Assembly (NCBI GenBank): GCA_004296455.1
Contig: AP018280.1
Coordinates: 1,240,001 to 1,304,000 of the forward strand
From: Calothrix sp. NIES-4101
Lineage (GTDB): Bacteria; Cyanobacteriota; Cyanobacteriia; Cyanobacteriales; Nostocaceae
Direction of reading: 5' to 3'
DNA length: 64,000 bases
In this document: positions 1-12,572 of the stretch, one piece after another
How positions within the stretch are numbered: position 1 is the stretch's first letter
How the letters are laid out: every line of letters starts with the position of its first letter
The notes under the pieces: model-generated
Seen by the model: only the letters and a program-made list of their open reading frames with translations
What the model was told of the DNA's origin: nothing
Database searches by the model: none
Translations under genes and position numbers: made by a program

Positions 1-13
1 TTTGTAAAAGAAC

Positions 14-1501
<1,488 letters not shown>

Positions 1502-1643
1502 ATAGGGAGACCTAAACCCTTAGGGACAGAAACGAGAGGAAGTAGAAGTACTTGTTTGAGGAATAAGAAACTAAGAGGTCATTCCCAAGGTCGGTACAAT
1601 TACCAAGTAAGGCTTTCAAACTATATATTCAGGTTCGAGAAAT

Positions 1644-1717
<74 letters not shown>

Positions 1718-1796
1718 CCTAAATATTTTCAGTTCATAGTTCGTGGTTAATGATATAGCGAATTATAGATTTGGGAAATAGAAAGAATTGATTAAT

Positions 1797-1869
1797 GGGG
1801 GTTTAGCTCAGTTGGTAGAGCGCCTGCTTTGCAAGCAGGATGTCAGCGGTTCGAGTCCGCTAACCTCCA
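1797..1869 (+). tRNA. tRNA-Ala (UGC)
   Basis: A 73-nt cloverleaf with acceptor GGGGGTT/AACCTCC (one G-U pair), anticodon loop TTTGCAA (anticodon UGC) and T-loop TTCGAGT. It is the second spacer tRNA, about 80 nt after tRNA-Ile, in the usual Ile-Ala order. CCA is not encoded. Confidence 0.97.
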
Positions 1870-2083
1870 CCTTTTTAGAGAGGATGAGTTCAGCACCTGC
1901 TAAGTAAAGTGGTAGACTGCTGGGTGAAACCAGTAAATGAACCTTGAAAACTGCATAGTGACAGAAAAGTAGCAATTGAAAGTTCAAAAGAGCAAGAGAT
2001 TGTGAAAGGCAGTTCGTAGTGTAGCAGCTACGGATAAAAACACCAATATTAGAGAGAAGAGAAGAGAAGAAAAGAATATTGAG

Positions 2084-4978
<2,895 letters not shown>

Positions 4979-5063
4979 CTAATCTTTTCTTGAATCTAAT
5001 CTCTTCAATTGAGTTTTTGTTCTGTCACTGTGCAGTCTTCAGGGTTTGATGCCCTACAAGTTT

Positions 5064-5182
5064 TCCTGGTGCTTATGGCGCGGTGGAACCACTCTGATAC
5101 CATCCCGAACTCAGTTGTGAAACGCTGTTGCGGCTACGATAGTCTGGGGGTTGCCCCATGCAACAATTGCTCAGTGCCAGGG
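5064..5182 (+). rRNA. rrf: 5S ribosomal RNA
   Basis: Third gene of the operon, about 119 nt, 85 nt after 23S. The terminal stem TCCTGG(T)G pairs with the CAGTGCCAGGG region near 5172-5182. The core CCATCCCGAACTCAGTTGTGAAACGC is the conserved loop B/C region. The ends are inferred from the terminal stem and may be off by one or two bases. Confidence 0.94.
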
Positions 5183-5198
5183 CTATTCATACATCATC

Positions 5199-5240
5199 AA
5201 AGGCTTCTCTAAACACTATTAGAGAAGCCTTTGCTTTTTA
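5199..5240 (+). terminator. Rho-independent terminator of the rRNA operon
   Basis: Perfect 12-bp stem AAAGGCTTCTCT (5199-5210) / AGAGAAGCCTTT (5221-5232) with a 10-nt loop, followed by GCTTTTTAT. It lies 16 nt after the end of 5S and is the main stop of the operon. Confidence 0.9.
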
Positions 5241-5284
5241 TCCCATATATTTTCATCTTTGCTTTTTATCCCATATATTTTCAT
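5229..5284 (+). repeat. Two perfect tandem copies of a 28-bp unit
   Basis: The unit that starts CTTTGCTTTTTATCCCATAT occurs at 5229-5256 and again, identical, at 5257-5284. The first copy begins inside the 3' arm of the terminator hairpin, so the T-rich tail of the terminator is duplicated. It is probably a local slippage or unequal-exchange product with no coding role. Confidence 0.9.
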
Positions 5285-5291
5285 TATGTGC

Positions 5292-5328
5292 ATTCGCCAA
5301 AAACTAAAGTTGTTTTGGCGAATTTTTT
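5292..5328 (+). terminator. Second hairpin terminator after the rRNA operon
   Basis: Perfect 11-bp stem ATTCGCCAAAA (5292-5302) / TTTTGGCGAAT (5313-5323) running directly into a T-tract. It is a back-up terminator for rRNA read-through. On the opposite strand the hairpin is preceded, not followed, by a T-poor sequence, so it is less suited to stopping the convergent pstB transcript. Confidence 0.8.
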
Positions 5329-5379
5329 CTTACTTCAAACTTTATGGTGTTGTGTTTCAGCTTGAGCTTGGTGTTTAAA

Positions 5380-6186
5380 TTAACCAAATTTACCGCTAAT
5401 GTATTCCTTGGTTGCTTCTTGTTGAGGATCTTGGAAAATCTTTTCAGTCAGATCGCATTCTACTAAGTAACCTGTACGTCCGCCTTTTTCAGAAGTTTGA
5501 ACGTTGAAAAAAGCTGTTCTATCGGCAACTCGTGATGCTTGTTGCATATTATGGGTGACGATAATAATTGTGTATTGCTCTTTTAATTGGTGGATGAGTT
5601 CTTCTACACGCAATGTAGAAATGGGGTCAAGTGCAGAACAAGGTTCATCCATTAAGATGACATCGGGTTGAACTGCGATCGCACGAGCAATACATAATCT
5701 TTGTTGTTGTCCTCCGGAAAGCGACAAACCGCTTTGCTTGAGTTTATCTTTGACTTCGTCCCACAATGCAGCTTTTTTGAGACTATCTTCTACAAGTTGA
5801 TTCATATCACCTTTATAACCATTGATTTTGGCTCCAAAGGCAATGTTGTCGTAGATCGATTTAGGAAATGGGTTGGGACGCTGGAAAACCATGCCTATCC
5901 TTCGTCTCACCTCTACTGGGTCAACTTCTGGTGCGTAGAGGTTTTGACCATGGTAAACCACCTTACCTTCGGCTCGAAAACTGTCAATTAAATCGTTGAG
6001 GCGATTGTAGCAACGTAACAATGTACTTTTACCACAACCAGAGGGGCCAATAAACGCTGTAGCCTGATTTTTGGGAATATCCAACCAGATATTACTGACT
6101 GCCAAAAATTTACCGTAGTAGACATTTAATCCTTCTGTTCTGAGAACAGTTTGGGTATCATTAGCAGTGCGAATGTTTGTAGCCAT
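5380..6186 (-). CDS. pstB: Phosphate ABC transporter ATP-binding protein PstB
   Basis: Cytoplasmic ATPase that energises high-affinity phosphate import by PstC/PstA. Walker A GPSGCGKS is at about residues 47-54, the ABC signature LSGGQQQR in the middle third, and Walker [13 protein letters not shown] follows. The reading frame is open from a TTG at 6234, but the ATG at 6186 gives [10 protein letters not shown] and a 268-aa product of normal PstB length, so 6186 is preferred. No clear ribosome binding site is visible for either start. It is the last gene of pstS-pstC-pstA-pstB, about 145 nt after pstA. No phoU follows; the rRNA terminators lie beyond. Confidence 0.96.
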   Translation of the reverse strand: MATNIRTANDTQTVLRTEGLNVYYGKFLAVSNIWLDIPKNQATAFIGPSGCGKSTLLRCYNRLNDLIDSFRAEGKVVYHGQNLYAPEVDPVEVRRRIGMVFQRPNPFPKSIYDNIAFGAKINGYKGDMNQLVEDSLKKAALWDEVKDKLKQSGLSLSGGQQQRLCIARAIAVQPDVILMDEPCSALDPISTLRVEELIHQLKEQYTIIIVTHNMQQASRVADRTAFFNVQTSEKGGRTGYLVECDLTEKIFQDPQQEATKEYISGKFG

Positions 6187-6331
6187 AAAATAGTGAATTT
6201 GACTTGGGTGTTGCGAAATTTTGCTTTGTACCAAATCGAAGTTAGTAGTGTTTCGGATTTCTAAAAGAATTTTTTAGTGAGGATTTTTAATACAACATCT
6301 CAAATCCAAAATCCAAAGTGAATTGTATTAC

Positions 6332-7222
6332 TCAATAAGTTTTGCGATTTGTTGCCAAACGCGCAATGATACTGGTGACTAAAACCATTAACACCAAAAT
6401 TAAAGATGCAGCCCAGGCAAGGGATTGCCAATTTTTAAAGGGTGAAATAGCAAAGTTAAACACTAAAACTGCTAGCGAAGCTGTCGGTACAAAGGGACTA
6501 CTAGTCCAATATTGCGAGAATAAGGCTGTAAATAATAAAGGTGCGGTTTCACCAGATGCACGAGCGATCGCCAAGGTTGTACCAGTAACAATTGCTGGTA
6601 GTGCTGTTGGTAGTACAACAGAAGCAACAGTTTGAAATTTAGTACAACCGATTCCAACTGCTGCTTGACGTAAATCTTGAGACACTAGTTGCAGAGACTC
6701 GTCTGTGGTGCGGATAATAATGGGAAGCATCAGAATTGATAGTGCAAAACCACCTGCGACGGCGGAATACCCACCAGTAGTTGCAACTACAATCCCGTAA
6801 GAGAATACACCTGCAATAATCGAGGGTACGCCGCTAAGAACGTTAGTTGCAAATCGAATCCACCGTGATAATTTACCGGAACTAAATTCAGTTAAATAAA
6901 TTGCAGCTAATACGCCAATGGGAACACTAATTAATGCTCCAATCCCCACCATTAATAATGTTCCCACAATTGCATTACCAAAACCACCACCCTGTACTAA
7001 TGGGGGTGGTGGTAATTCAGTAAACAAGGTTGGTCTTAAGCTACTAAAACCTTGAATTAGTACGTAAGAAAGTACAGCTATTAATGGCAATAATGATAGT
7101 ATCCCACATAGGAAAGCAATACCAATCATTGCCGTACTTAGCAATGTTCGAGGTGATTGCGATCGCGTTAAGCTACCATAAGTGTAACCGTTGTTCGACT
7201 GCTTGGAAATACTGGAAGCCAT
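6332..7222 (-). CDS. pstA: Phosphate ABC transporter permease PstA
   Basis: Inner-membrane permease of 296 aa that forms the Pi channel with PstC. About six hydrophobic segments are visible. The cytoplasmic coupling loop (EAA-like, RQAAVGIGCTKFQTVASVVLPTALP) lies near residues 185-210 and contacts PstB. The N-terminal ~30 residues are polar and Ser/Thr-rich. It follows pstC by 62 nt in the same operon. The ATG start at 7220-7222 gives the normal family length. Confidence 0.95.
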   Translation of the reverse strand: MASSISKQSNNGYTYGSLTRSQSPRTLLSTAMIGIAFLCGILSLLPLIAVLSYVLIQGFSSLRPTLFTELPPPPLVQGGGFGNAIVGTLLMVGIGALISVPIGVLAAIYLTEFSSGKLSRWIRFATNVLSGVPSIIAGVFSYGIVVATTGGYSAVAGGFALSILMLPIIIRTTDESLQLVSQDLRQAAVGIGCTKFQTVASVVLPTALPAIVTGTTLAIARASGETAPLLFTALFSQYWTSSPFVPTASLAVLVFNFAISPFKNWQSLAWAASLILVLMVLVTSIIARLATNRKTY

Positions 7223-7284
7223 ATTTTTAAAAAAACAGAAAAGACACCAGATGAAAAGTCCAGAAATTAAGTCGTTAAAAAATA

Positions 7285-8235
7285 CTAAATTCGCTTGACT
7301 CGTGTGACGATTAAGTCTGCCAAGATATTGACAACGAGAGTTAAAACAAATAAAACTAATGCTGCGTACATTAAAGCTCCAACTTGTAAACCACTGGCTT
7401 CGGCAAATTGGTTTGCCAACAGTGAGGAGATTGTATTAGCTGGTGCAAAAAGTGAAGCACTTATATTATTCGAGTTTCCGATTAGCATGGTCACAGCCAT
7501 TGTCTCGCCCATTGCGCGACCTAGTGCTAACATGACTGCACTGACAATACCTGAAAATGCAGCTGGAACCAAAACTTGCCAAATAGTCTCCCATCGGGTG
7601 CAACCCAATCCGACTGCTGCTTGTCGTAAGCTAGGAGGTACGGATATTAAGGCATCACGTGAAATGGCTGTGATTACTGGCAAAGTCATAATTGCCAAAA
7701 TTATCCCCGCAGGCATCATTCCTGGTCCTGTTGGGGTTGTGGAGAAAAGTGGGATAAAGCCAAGTGTGCCGTTGAGCCATTTACCTATGTTTGTGAGTAT
7801 GGGAATTAAAACAAATATACCCCAAACTCCATAGACAACACTAGGTATTGCGGCAAGTAACTCTACCAAAAAGACCAAGACTGTTTCCACAGGTTTTGGT
7901 AGTAATCTTTCACTTAGTAAAACTGCTGTACCTACACCAATTGGGATAGAGATTAAAAGACCGAGAAATGCACTGACTAAAGTACCATAAATTTGCGGTA
8001 GCACTCCGTACTCGTTGTTTACAGGATTCCAAGTGCTTTGCCCTAAAAAGCCTAGACCAAACTCTTGGATGGCGGGTAGTGCTTGAACTGCGACCTGAAA
8101 CGTTATCCATAGTAAAACGGCTGCGATCGTTAGGGCACAAATCCGTGTCAGCCAAATAAAAGCAATGTCGAGGTTTTTTTCCAGTGGCGATCGCGTTTGG
8201 CTTTTGGAGCGTTCGTTCTCAGCGAGTGTATTCAT
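7285..8235 (-). CDS. pstC: Phosphate ABC transporter permease PstC
   Basis: Inner-membrane permease of 316 aa, partner of PstA. A polar N-terminus (about 27 aa) is followed by six or so membrane segments. The coupling loop LRQAAVGLGCTRWETIWQV in the last third is close to that of PstA, as expected for the heterodimer. The ATG is at 8233-8235. It is separated from pstS by about 140 nt holding a hairpin, which may lower permease expression relative to the binding protein. Confidence 0.95.
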   Translation of the reverse strand: MNTLAENERSKSQTRSPLEKNLDIAFIWLTRICALTIAAVLLWITFQVAVQALPAIQEFGLGFLGQSTWNPVNNEYGVLPQIYGTLVSAFLGLLISIPIGVGTAVLLSERLLPKPVETVLVFLVELLAAIPSVVYGVWGIFVLIPILTNIGKWLNGTLGFIPLFSTTPTGPGMMPAGIILAIMTLPVITAISRDALISVPPSLRQAAVGLGCTRWETIWQVLVPAAFSGIVSAVMLALGRAMGETMAVTMLIGNSNNISASLFAPANTISSLLANQFAEASGLQVGALMYAALVLFVLTLVVNILADLIVTRVKRI

Positions 8236-8330
8236 GAATAACTCTATCTATCAACAGTAAATGTGTGTAGGAGCAAACAAAAACATTATTTGGTTATTTA
8301 ATTGATTGGTTATTTATTAGCCAATCTTGA

Positions 8331-8356
8331 GATATCTATTACTAACTAGATATCTA
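8331..8356 (-). repeat. Hairpin in the pstS-pstC intergenic region
   Basis: AGATATCT occurs at 8331-8338 and at 8349-8356. The octamer is its own reverse complement, so the two copies form an 8-bp stem with a 10-nt loop. It sits just after the pstS stop codon. In pst operons such structures often mark differential expression of the binding protein; that role is inferred here. Confidence 0.5.
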
Positions 8357-8374
8357 CTAACCATGCACTAATTA

Positions 8375-9568
8375 TTACTTACTAGCATTAGCACCACCCG
8401 CACTATCACCTACGGCGAGTTTGTAGTCGGGGCTGATTTGGTCGGCGGCGGCGGCAACTTTTTGAATGACATTTGCGGGAAGAGGTACATAACCAAGTTC
8501 CGGAGCTTGCTTCTGACCTTCGGTCAAAGCATATTCAATCATTGCTTCCATTGCTTTGGCTTTGACTGCATCAGGATACTTCTTGTAAGCTAAAATCCAG
8601 GTGTATGAGACAATTGGATAAGAATCATCACCATCTGGATCGGCAATAAAGGCACGCAAGTTTTCTGGTAGTTGAACCGCTGCTAAAGTTTTTGATGCCG
8701 ATTGCTCGTTACTTGCAACAAATTTACCCGCCTTGTTTTCAAGGGTTGCGAACTTAATATTGTTTTGCTTGGCATAACCATACTCAATGTAACCTATTGA
8801 CCCCTGTGTTTGGGTAATTTGAGCTGTTACACCTTCATTTCCTTTAGCACCGACACCAACAGGCCAGTTGACAGTTTTACCTTCACCAACTTTAGTTTTC
8901 CATTCCGGGCTAATGGCGCTCATGTGCTTGGTAAATACACCCGTGGTTCCGCTACCATCTGAACGATAGACAAAGGTGATCGGTTGTTTAGGAAGTTTTG
9001 CTCCAGGATTTAGTTTTGCGATCGCTGGGTCATCCCAGGATTTAATTTTGCCTAGTAAAATATCTGTGTATACTGCTCGTGACAGTTTTAGTTCTGGGAC
9101 ATCCGGCAAATTGTAAGCTAGCACTATACTACCAGCGCTCACAGGTAACAACAGCACACCCTTATCGGCTGGTATTTTAGCAATCTCATCATCTTTCATT
9201 GCTACGTCACTAGCACCAAAATCGACAGTTCCTTTGGTAAACTGCTCCACACCTGCACCACTACCAACTGATTGGTAGTTAACCTGGAGGTTAGGATATT
9301 TTTTGTTCAAAGATTGGAACCATGTTGCATAAAGAGGTGCGGGGAAAGACGCACCAGCCCCAGTCAGCGAGACATTACCGCCAAGGTCTAGTTTTCCGGA
9401 AGTCGAAGCAGTTGCTTCCTTTGCTGCACCTGGGCTAGTTTCCCCACCAGGAGTATTGTTAGAAGCTTCTTGTCCTCCACCACAAGCCACTAAGCTCAAA
9501 GTCAATGCTAATGCAGGGAATGCTCGCAAGGTTCGAGGAATGTTACTCACACAGTTACGCAAGTGCAT
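8375..9568 (-). CDS. pstS: Phosphate-binding lipoprotein PstS
   Basis: Periplasmic phosphate-binding protein of the Pst transporter, 397 aa. The N-terminus has a basic start, a hydrophobic segment and a lipobox ending LVAC (Cys at about residue 29), then a Gly/Ser/Thr linker. The mature part opens with LTGAGASFPAPLYATWF, the PstS phosphate-loop signature, and contains SDGSGTTGVFTKH, the second ligand loop. The ATG is at 9566-9568. It is first in the operon, behind a Pho box, so it should be induced by phosphate starvation through the SphS-SphR (PhoR-PhoB type) system. Confidence 0.96.
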   Translation of the reverse strand: MHLRNCVSNIPRTLRAFPALALTLSLVACGGGQEASNNTPGGETSPGAAKEATASTSGKLDLGGNVSLTGAGASFPAPLYATWFQSLNKKYPNLQVNYQSVGSGAGVEQFTKGTVDFGASDVAMKDDEIAKIPADKGVLLLPVSAGSIVLAYNLPDVPELKLSRAVYTDILLGKIKSWDDPAIAKLNPGAKLPKQPITFVYRSDGSGTTGVFTKHMSAISPEWKTKVGEGKTVNWPVGVGAKGNEGVTAQITQTQGSIGYIEYGYAKQNNIKFATLENKAGKFVASNEQSASKTLAAVQLPENLRAFIADPDGDDSYPIVSYTWILAYKKYPDAVKAKAMEAMIEYALTEGQKQAPELGYVPLPANVIQKVAAAADQISPDYKLAVGDSAGGANASK

Positions 9569-9605
9569 ATGAAGGTATTCAGGGAAGTGTCAAGATATAG
9601 CCATC

Positions 9606-9642
9606 ACAATATATCCCACTAGGGTAAAGAGAAGGTTAAAGG
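9606..9642 (-). promoter_or_regulatory. Pho box and -10 element of pstS
   Basis: On the minus strand TTTAACCT and CTTTACCC lie exactly 11 bp apart (8-bp repeats with 3-bp spacers, 9621-9640). This matches the cyanobacterial Pho-box consensus PyTTAAPyPyT at 8/8 and about 6/8 positions. Eight or so bp downstream is TATATT (9608-9613), a plausible -10. No separate -35 is needed because the response regulator recruits polymerase. The element lies 53 nt upstream of the pstS ATG. Confidence 0.75.
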
Positions 9643-9742
9643 AGACATTGAAAATATGTATATCTTGGGGTAATAATAGAAAATCTTTATATTTCACTTG
9701 GCTACTGGATTCGGAAATTATGAACACTGAGAGGCGATCGCC

Positions 9743-9842
9743 AGTAGAAACGGGAGCATCCCAAATGTGTAAATTGTTTTTTTTGTAGTGCGCGCTTCTA
9801 ACCCACTTCCTAGAAATTAGGGAGCAAGATGCTCCCGTAGAA
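9743..9842. repeat. Palindromic intergenic element with 11-bp inverted repeats
   Basis: ACGGGAGCATC (9750-9760) recurs inverted as GATGCTCCCGT (9828-9838). The right arm also forms its own 7-bp hairpin, GGGAGCA/TGCTCCC (9820-9836). GTAGAAAC is found next to both arms. This looks like a small interspersed palindromic element, common in cyanobacterial intergenic DNA. The other ~600 bp between pstS and bioY hold the Pho box, this element and the bioY control region; no gene is seen. Confidence 0.6.
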
Positions 9843-10200
9843 ACAATCTAAATCTTAAACACTAGAGAAATAGTGCCTAATTGACTAATTGCAGATTTAT
9901 TTTGATAGTCGGAAACTTTCTGTTGGTTCATCAACCTTAGTTACTTGGAACCATATCATCCAATATTTGGATGCATAGTGATTTAAATTACTTGTATCAT
10001 CAGTTGTAATAAGTATTTACCCTGCTGTCGAGTTCCGATTCTATCAGAGGTGACAATACATAAAAATGATGATTGTTTTTGTGTCTTGGTAGCCTCATTT
10101 ATGTTTTTAGGTATTCAAATCACTGAGAACCAAATCTTGCGGCAAAAAATAACGATGAAATAATGATTTGTATCAATTTTAATGTTAAATTTTGTCGAAG

Positions 10201-10242
10201 TATAATTGGTCAAAGCATGAATAATAAGATTTTAATCTTATT
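10201..10242 (+). promoter_or_regulatory. Candidate bioY promoter and palindromic operator
   Basis: TATAAT at 10201-10206 could be the -10 of bioY; its -35 is poor. Fifteen bp downstream is a palindrome with 9-bp perfect arms AATAAGATT (10223-10231) and AATCTTATT (10234-10242), 42 nt before the bioY ATG. Placed just after the likely transcription start, it could be a repressor operator or an RNA hairpin. It is not followed by a T-run, so it is not a simple terminator. Confidence 0.4.
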
Positions 10243-10284
10243 GTTCACTTGGACATGAGAAACTTCTAAGCAAATACCTGATAC

Positions 10285-10872
10285 ATGCTAGCCGCATCCA
10301 ATCAACTTTTATGGTCTATGATTGGCTTACTGCTGACTATGGGCGGAACCTTCCTCGACGCATCTGTCACCACCCTACCCTGGAGTTGGAGTAAGTACGG
10401 AATTCAGACTTTTTCATTAGGTGTCAGTTACCAAATTGGCGGTGTATTTTTAGTCGGATGTTTGGGAGGCAAAAACGCAGGTGCGCTGTCGCAGATTGCC
10501 TATTTAGTCATGGGCTTAACCCTGCTGCCTGTATTTTCAGATGGTGGTGGTATTGGTTATGTCAAGTTATTGCAATTTGGTTATTTGCTTGGCTTTATCC
10601 CGGGGGCTTGGATTTGCGGACTTTTGGCATTTAAAGCCAGACCAAAACTCGAAACACTGGCATTTAGTTGTCTTAGCGGTTTATTCACCGTTCACCTGTG
10701 TGGAATTATCTATTTAGCTCTTGGTTATTTTTTGCAGTGGAAAGGTACAGAAACACAGTCTTTGATTCAAGCAATCTTAAAATATTCCTGGTATACACTA
10801 CCTGGACAGTTTATTGTCGTTTGTGCAGTTACTGTCGTGGCGTTTATATTGAGGCATTTAATGTTTTATTAG
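10285..10872 (+). CDS. bioY: Biotin transporter BioY family protein
   Basis: Membrane substrate-binding (S) component for biotin uptake, 195 aa with about six hydrophobic segments. Family-typical features are a Gly-rich stretch (PVFSDGGGIGYVKLLQFGYL) near residues 90-110 and GYLLGFIPGAWICGLL around 105-120. BioY works alone or with an ECF energising module (BioMN/EcfAAT); none is encoded nearby. The ATG at 10285 is the first in frame. It lies 115 nt upstream of lspA in the same direction, a pairing I recall from other cyanobacteria. Confidence 0.87.
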   Translation: MLAASNQLLWSMIGLLLTMGGTFLDASVTTLPWSWSKYGIQTFSLGVSYQIGGVFLVGCLGGKNAGALSQIAYLVMGLTLLPVFSDGGGIGYVKLLQFGYLLGFIPGAWICGLLAFKARPKLETLAFSCLSGLFTVHLCGIIYLALGYFLQWKGTETQSLIQAILKYSWYTLPGQFIVVCAVTVVAFILRHLMFY

Positions 10873-10987
10873 ATTCAGAGGTGCAAAGTCAGGGAGAAAG
10901 ATGTACGAACAAACACAGTGAGACATTCTTGCCCCCTGTCTCCATTTCTCCCCATCTCTGAGTCATCCATTCCATTTTCCTAGATTC

Positions 10988-11464
10988 ATGCAAATAAAAA
11001 ACCGCCAATTTTGGATTGCAGCTTTAATTGCTTTTTTCTTAGACCAAATTACAAAATATTGGGTTTTGCAATCTTTCCAACTCAGACAAACAAGACCATT
11101 AATCGAAGGAGTATTCCACTTTACCTATGTTCGTAACTATGGAGCAGCCTTTAATATTCTAGACGGTCAAGTAGACTCGCTCAAGTGGTTATCATTATTT
11201 GTTAGTTTAGGTTTGGTGGGTTTAGCTGTATTCGCTCCGGAGTTAGAATTTTGGGAACGACTGGGTTACGGCTTTATTCTCGGTGGAGCAATGGGTAATG
11301 GGATTGATAGATTTGTGTTGGGTTATGTTGTCGATTTTTTAGATTTTCGGCTGATTAATTTTCCAGTATTTAATTTTGCAGATGTATTTATTAATATTGG
11401 TATTGCTTGCTTACTAATTGGTAGTTTTCAAAAAAATCCCACTACTAATCGGCGATCGCGTTAA
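10988..11464 (+). CDS. lspA: Lipoprotein signal peptidase (signal peptidase II)
   Basis: Inner-membrane aspartyl protease, 158 aa, that removes signal peptides from prolipoproteins such as the PstS and PsbQ precursors in this window. Four hydrophobic segments are visible. Conserved blocks are DQITK (19-23), NYGAAF (50-55), GGAMGNGIDR (catalytic Asp 107) and FNFADV (catalytic Asp 132). Length is normal. The last codons run into a HIP1 site. Confidence 0.97.
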   Translation: MQIKNRQFWIAALIAFFLDQITKYWVLQSFQLRQTRPLIEGVFHFTYVRNYGAAFNILDGQVDSLKWLSLFVSLGLVGLAVFAPELEFWERLGYGFILGGAMGNGIDRFVLGYVVDFLDFRLINFPVFNFADVFINIGIACLLIGSFQKNPTTNRRSR

Positions 11465-11511
11465 GTGTAGCAAAAAGGCTTGATACTTTAGTTTAATAGC
11501 CTGCTTCATTA

Positions 11512-11713
11512 GCTTATTTAGTGTACCCCTGTTAAGGTGTACCAATAATGTACTAGCCAGAAGTCCCATTCTTACGTTCTACCTCTAATCGCAGAACCTA
11601 AATTTTTAACGCAAGCATTATTTTTTGCCTTCAATTTTTAATGGATGCGGTGCTGAAACCCCTATAAATCGTCAGTACAAATGTTCACCTTAACAGGGGT
11701 AGCTTATTTAGTG
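11512..11713. mobile_element. Miniature inverted-repeat element (MITE-like) with target duplication
   Basis: The element spans 11524-11701 (178 bp). It starts TACCCCTGTTAAGGTG and ends with the exact reverse complement CACCTTAACAGGGGTA (16-bp terminal inverted repeats); weaker matching (TGTACT) continues inwards. It is flanked by identical GCTTATTTAGTG at 11512-11523 and 11702-11713, a 12-bp target-site duplication. No transposase is encoded. A 10-12-bp duplication is typical of some IS4-family elements, so a relative of that family may have moved it. It lies between lspA and the convergent secreted-protein gene. Confidence 0.82.
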
Positions 11714-11721
11714 GCAAAGGC

Positions 11722-11753
11722 AAAAATAAGCCTGGATTCCTTGAGAACCCAGG
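11722..11753 (-). terminator. Terminator of the Thr/Ser/Pro-rich protein gene
   Basis: On the minus strand CCTGGGTTC and GAATCCAGG form an imperfect stem (11731-11753), followed by CTTATTTTTG (complement of 11721-11730). It lies about 60 nt after the stop codon of the minus-strand gene. Confidence 0.6.
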
Positions 11754-11810
11754 TTATCACTACTTATGTTATTTAGGTAACTTTGATCAACTTAATCTCA
11801 AAGTATTTGA

Positions 11811-12554
11811 TTAGTTATTCACACCTGTTGAAGGTTTGGTTTCCACACCAGAACCAGGAGTTTGTTCGGGAGAAATAGTACTAGGTACATTCATTGTGTC
11901 TGGGGCAGCAGGTATTGTCTGTTTTAATGGTTCTGTGCTGCTGGGAGTATCAGAAGTTGGTGTTTTCAATGGTTCTGTGGTGCTACTAGAACCAGCATCA
12001 TTATTACTACCTGGTGTTTCAGGAAGAGTTGGTAAAGGAGCAGCTTCTTGATTTGTTGTACCACCAGTAGGTGCTACAGGTTTTTCGTTGGTGGAACCAG
12101 CAGGTGGAGTTTGTGTTCCGCTATCAGTAGGAGTGCTGGAGTCGCCGGGAGTTGATGTTCCAGAAGGAGTAGTGCTATCTACTCCACTACCAGGAACTGG
12201 TGCAGGTGTTGTAGTCGAACCTCCATCTGTTGTTCCTGAACCCTCAGATGGGGTTACTGGAGTACTGCTATCCGGGGTAGGAGTTGTGCTGTCAGGAACT
12301 TTTTCAGTTGTGCCTTCAGATGGCTTAGTGGATGGAGTAGAAGTATCTGTACTACCACCCTGGCAGCGACTATTAAGAGGGAAATTTTTGCATAAAATTT
12401 CCATTACATCTGGGGCAAGCGGTTTATCCGGAGAAGGAGCACTACTGGTTTGTGCTTGCAATTCAGGGAACTTGGTTGACTGGGCATTGGCAACATTACA
12501 ACTTAATGCCAAACTCAGTGCTGTACTAGCTAGGGCTAAAAATTTTCCCTTCAT
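11811..12554 (-). CDS. Secreted Thr/Ser/Pro-rich low-complexity protein
   Basis: Exported protein of unknown function, 247 aa. The frame opens at a GTG at 12572, but the ATG at 12554 (MKGKFLALASTALSLAL...) has GAGG about 9 nt upstream and starts a clean signal peptide ending ANA-Q, so it is preferred. After the signal comes a short conserved-looking block, LAPDVMEILCKNFPLNSRC, with two cysteines. The remaining ~170 residues are Thr, Ser, Pro, Gly and Glu only, resembling a disordered, possibly glycosylated wall-spanning or surface region. A long antisense reading frame is a by-product of the repetitive codons. Confidence 0.75.
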   Translation of the reverse strand: MKGKFLALASTALSLALSCNVANAQSTKFPELQAQTSSAPSPDKPLAPDVMEILCKNFPLNSRCQGGSTDTSTPSTKPSEGTTEKVPDSTTPTPDSSTPVTPSEGSGTTDGGSTTTPAPVPGSGVDSTTPSGTSTPGDSSTPTDSGTQTPPAGSTNEKPVAPTGGTTNQEAAPLPTLPETPGSNNDAGSSSTTEPLKTPTSDTPSSTEPLKQTIPAAPDTMNVPSTISPEQTPGSGVETKPSTGVNN

Positions 12555-12572
12555 ATTACTTAACCTCAACAC

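Noticed and set aside
5009-5212. 67-codon frame across the 5S gene
   Set aside because: It overlaps 5S rRNA and the terminator and is not coding.
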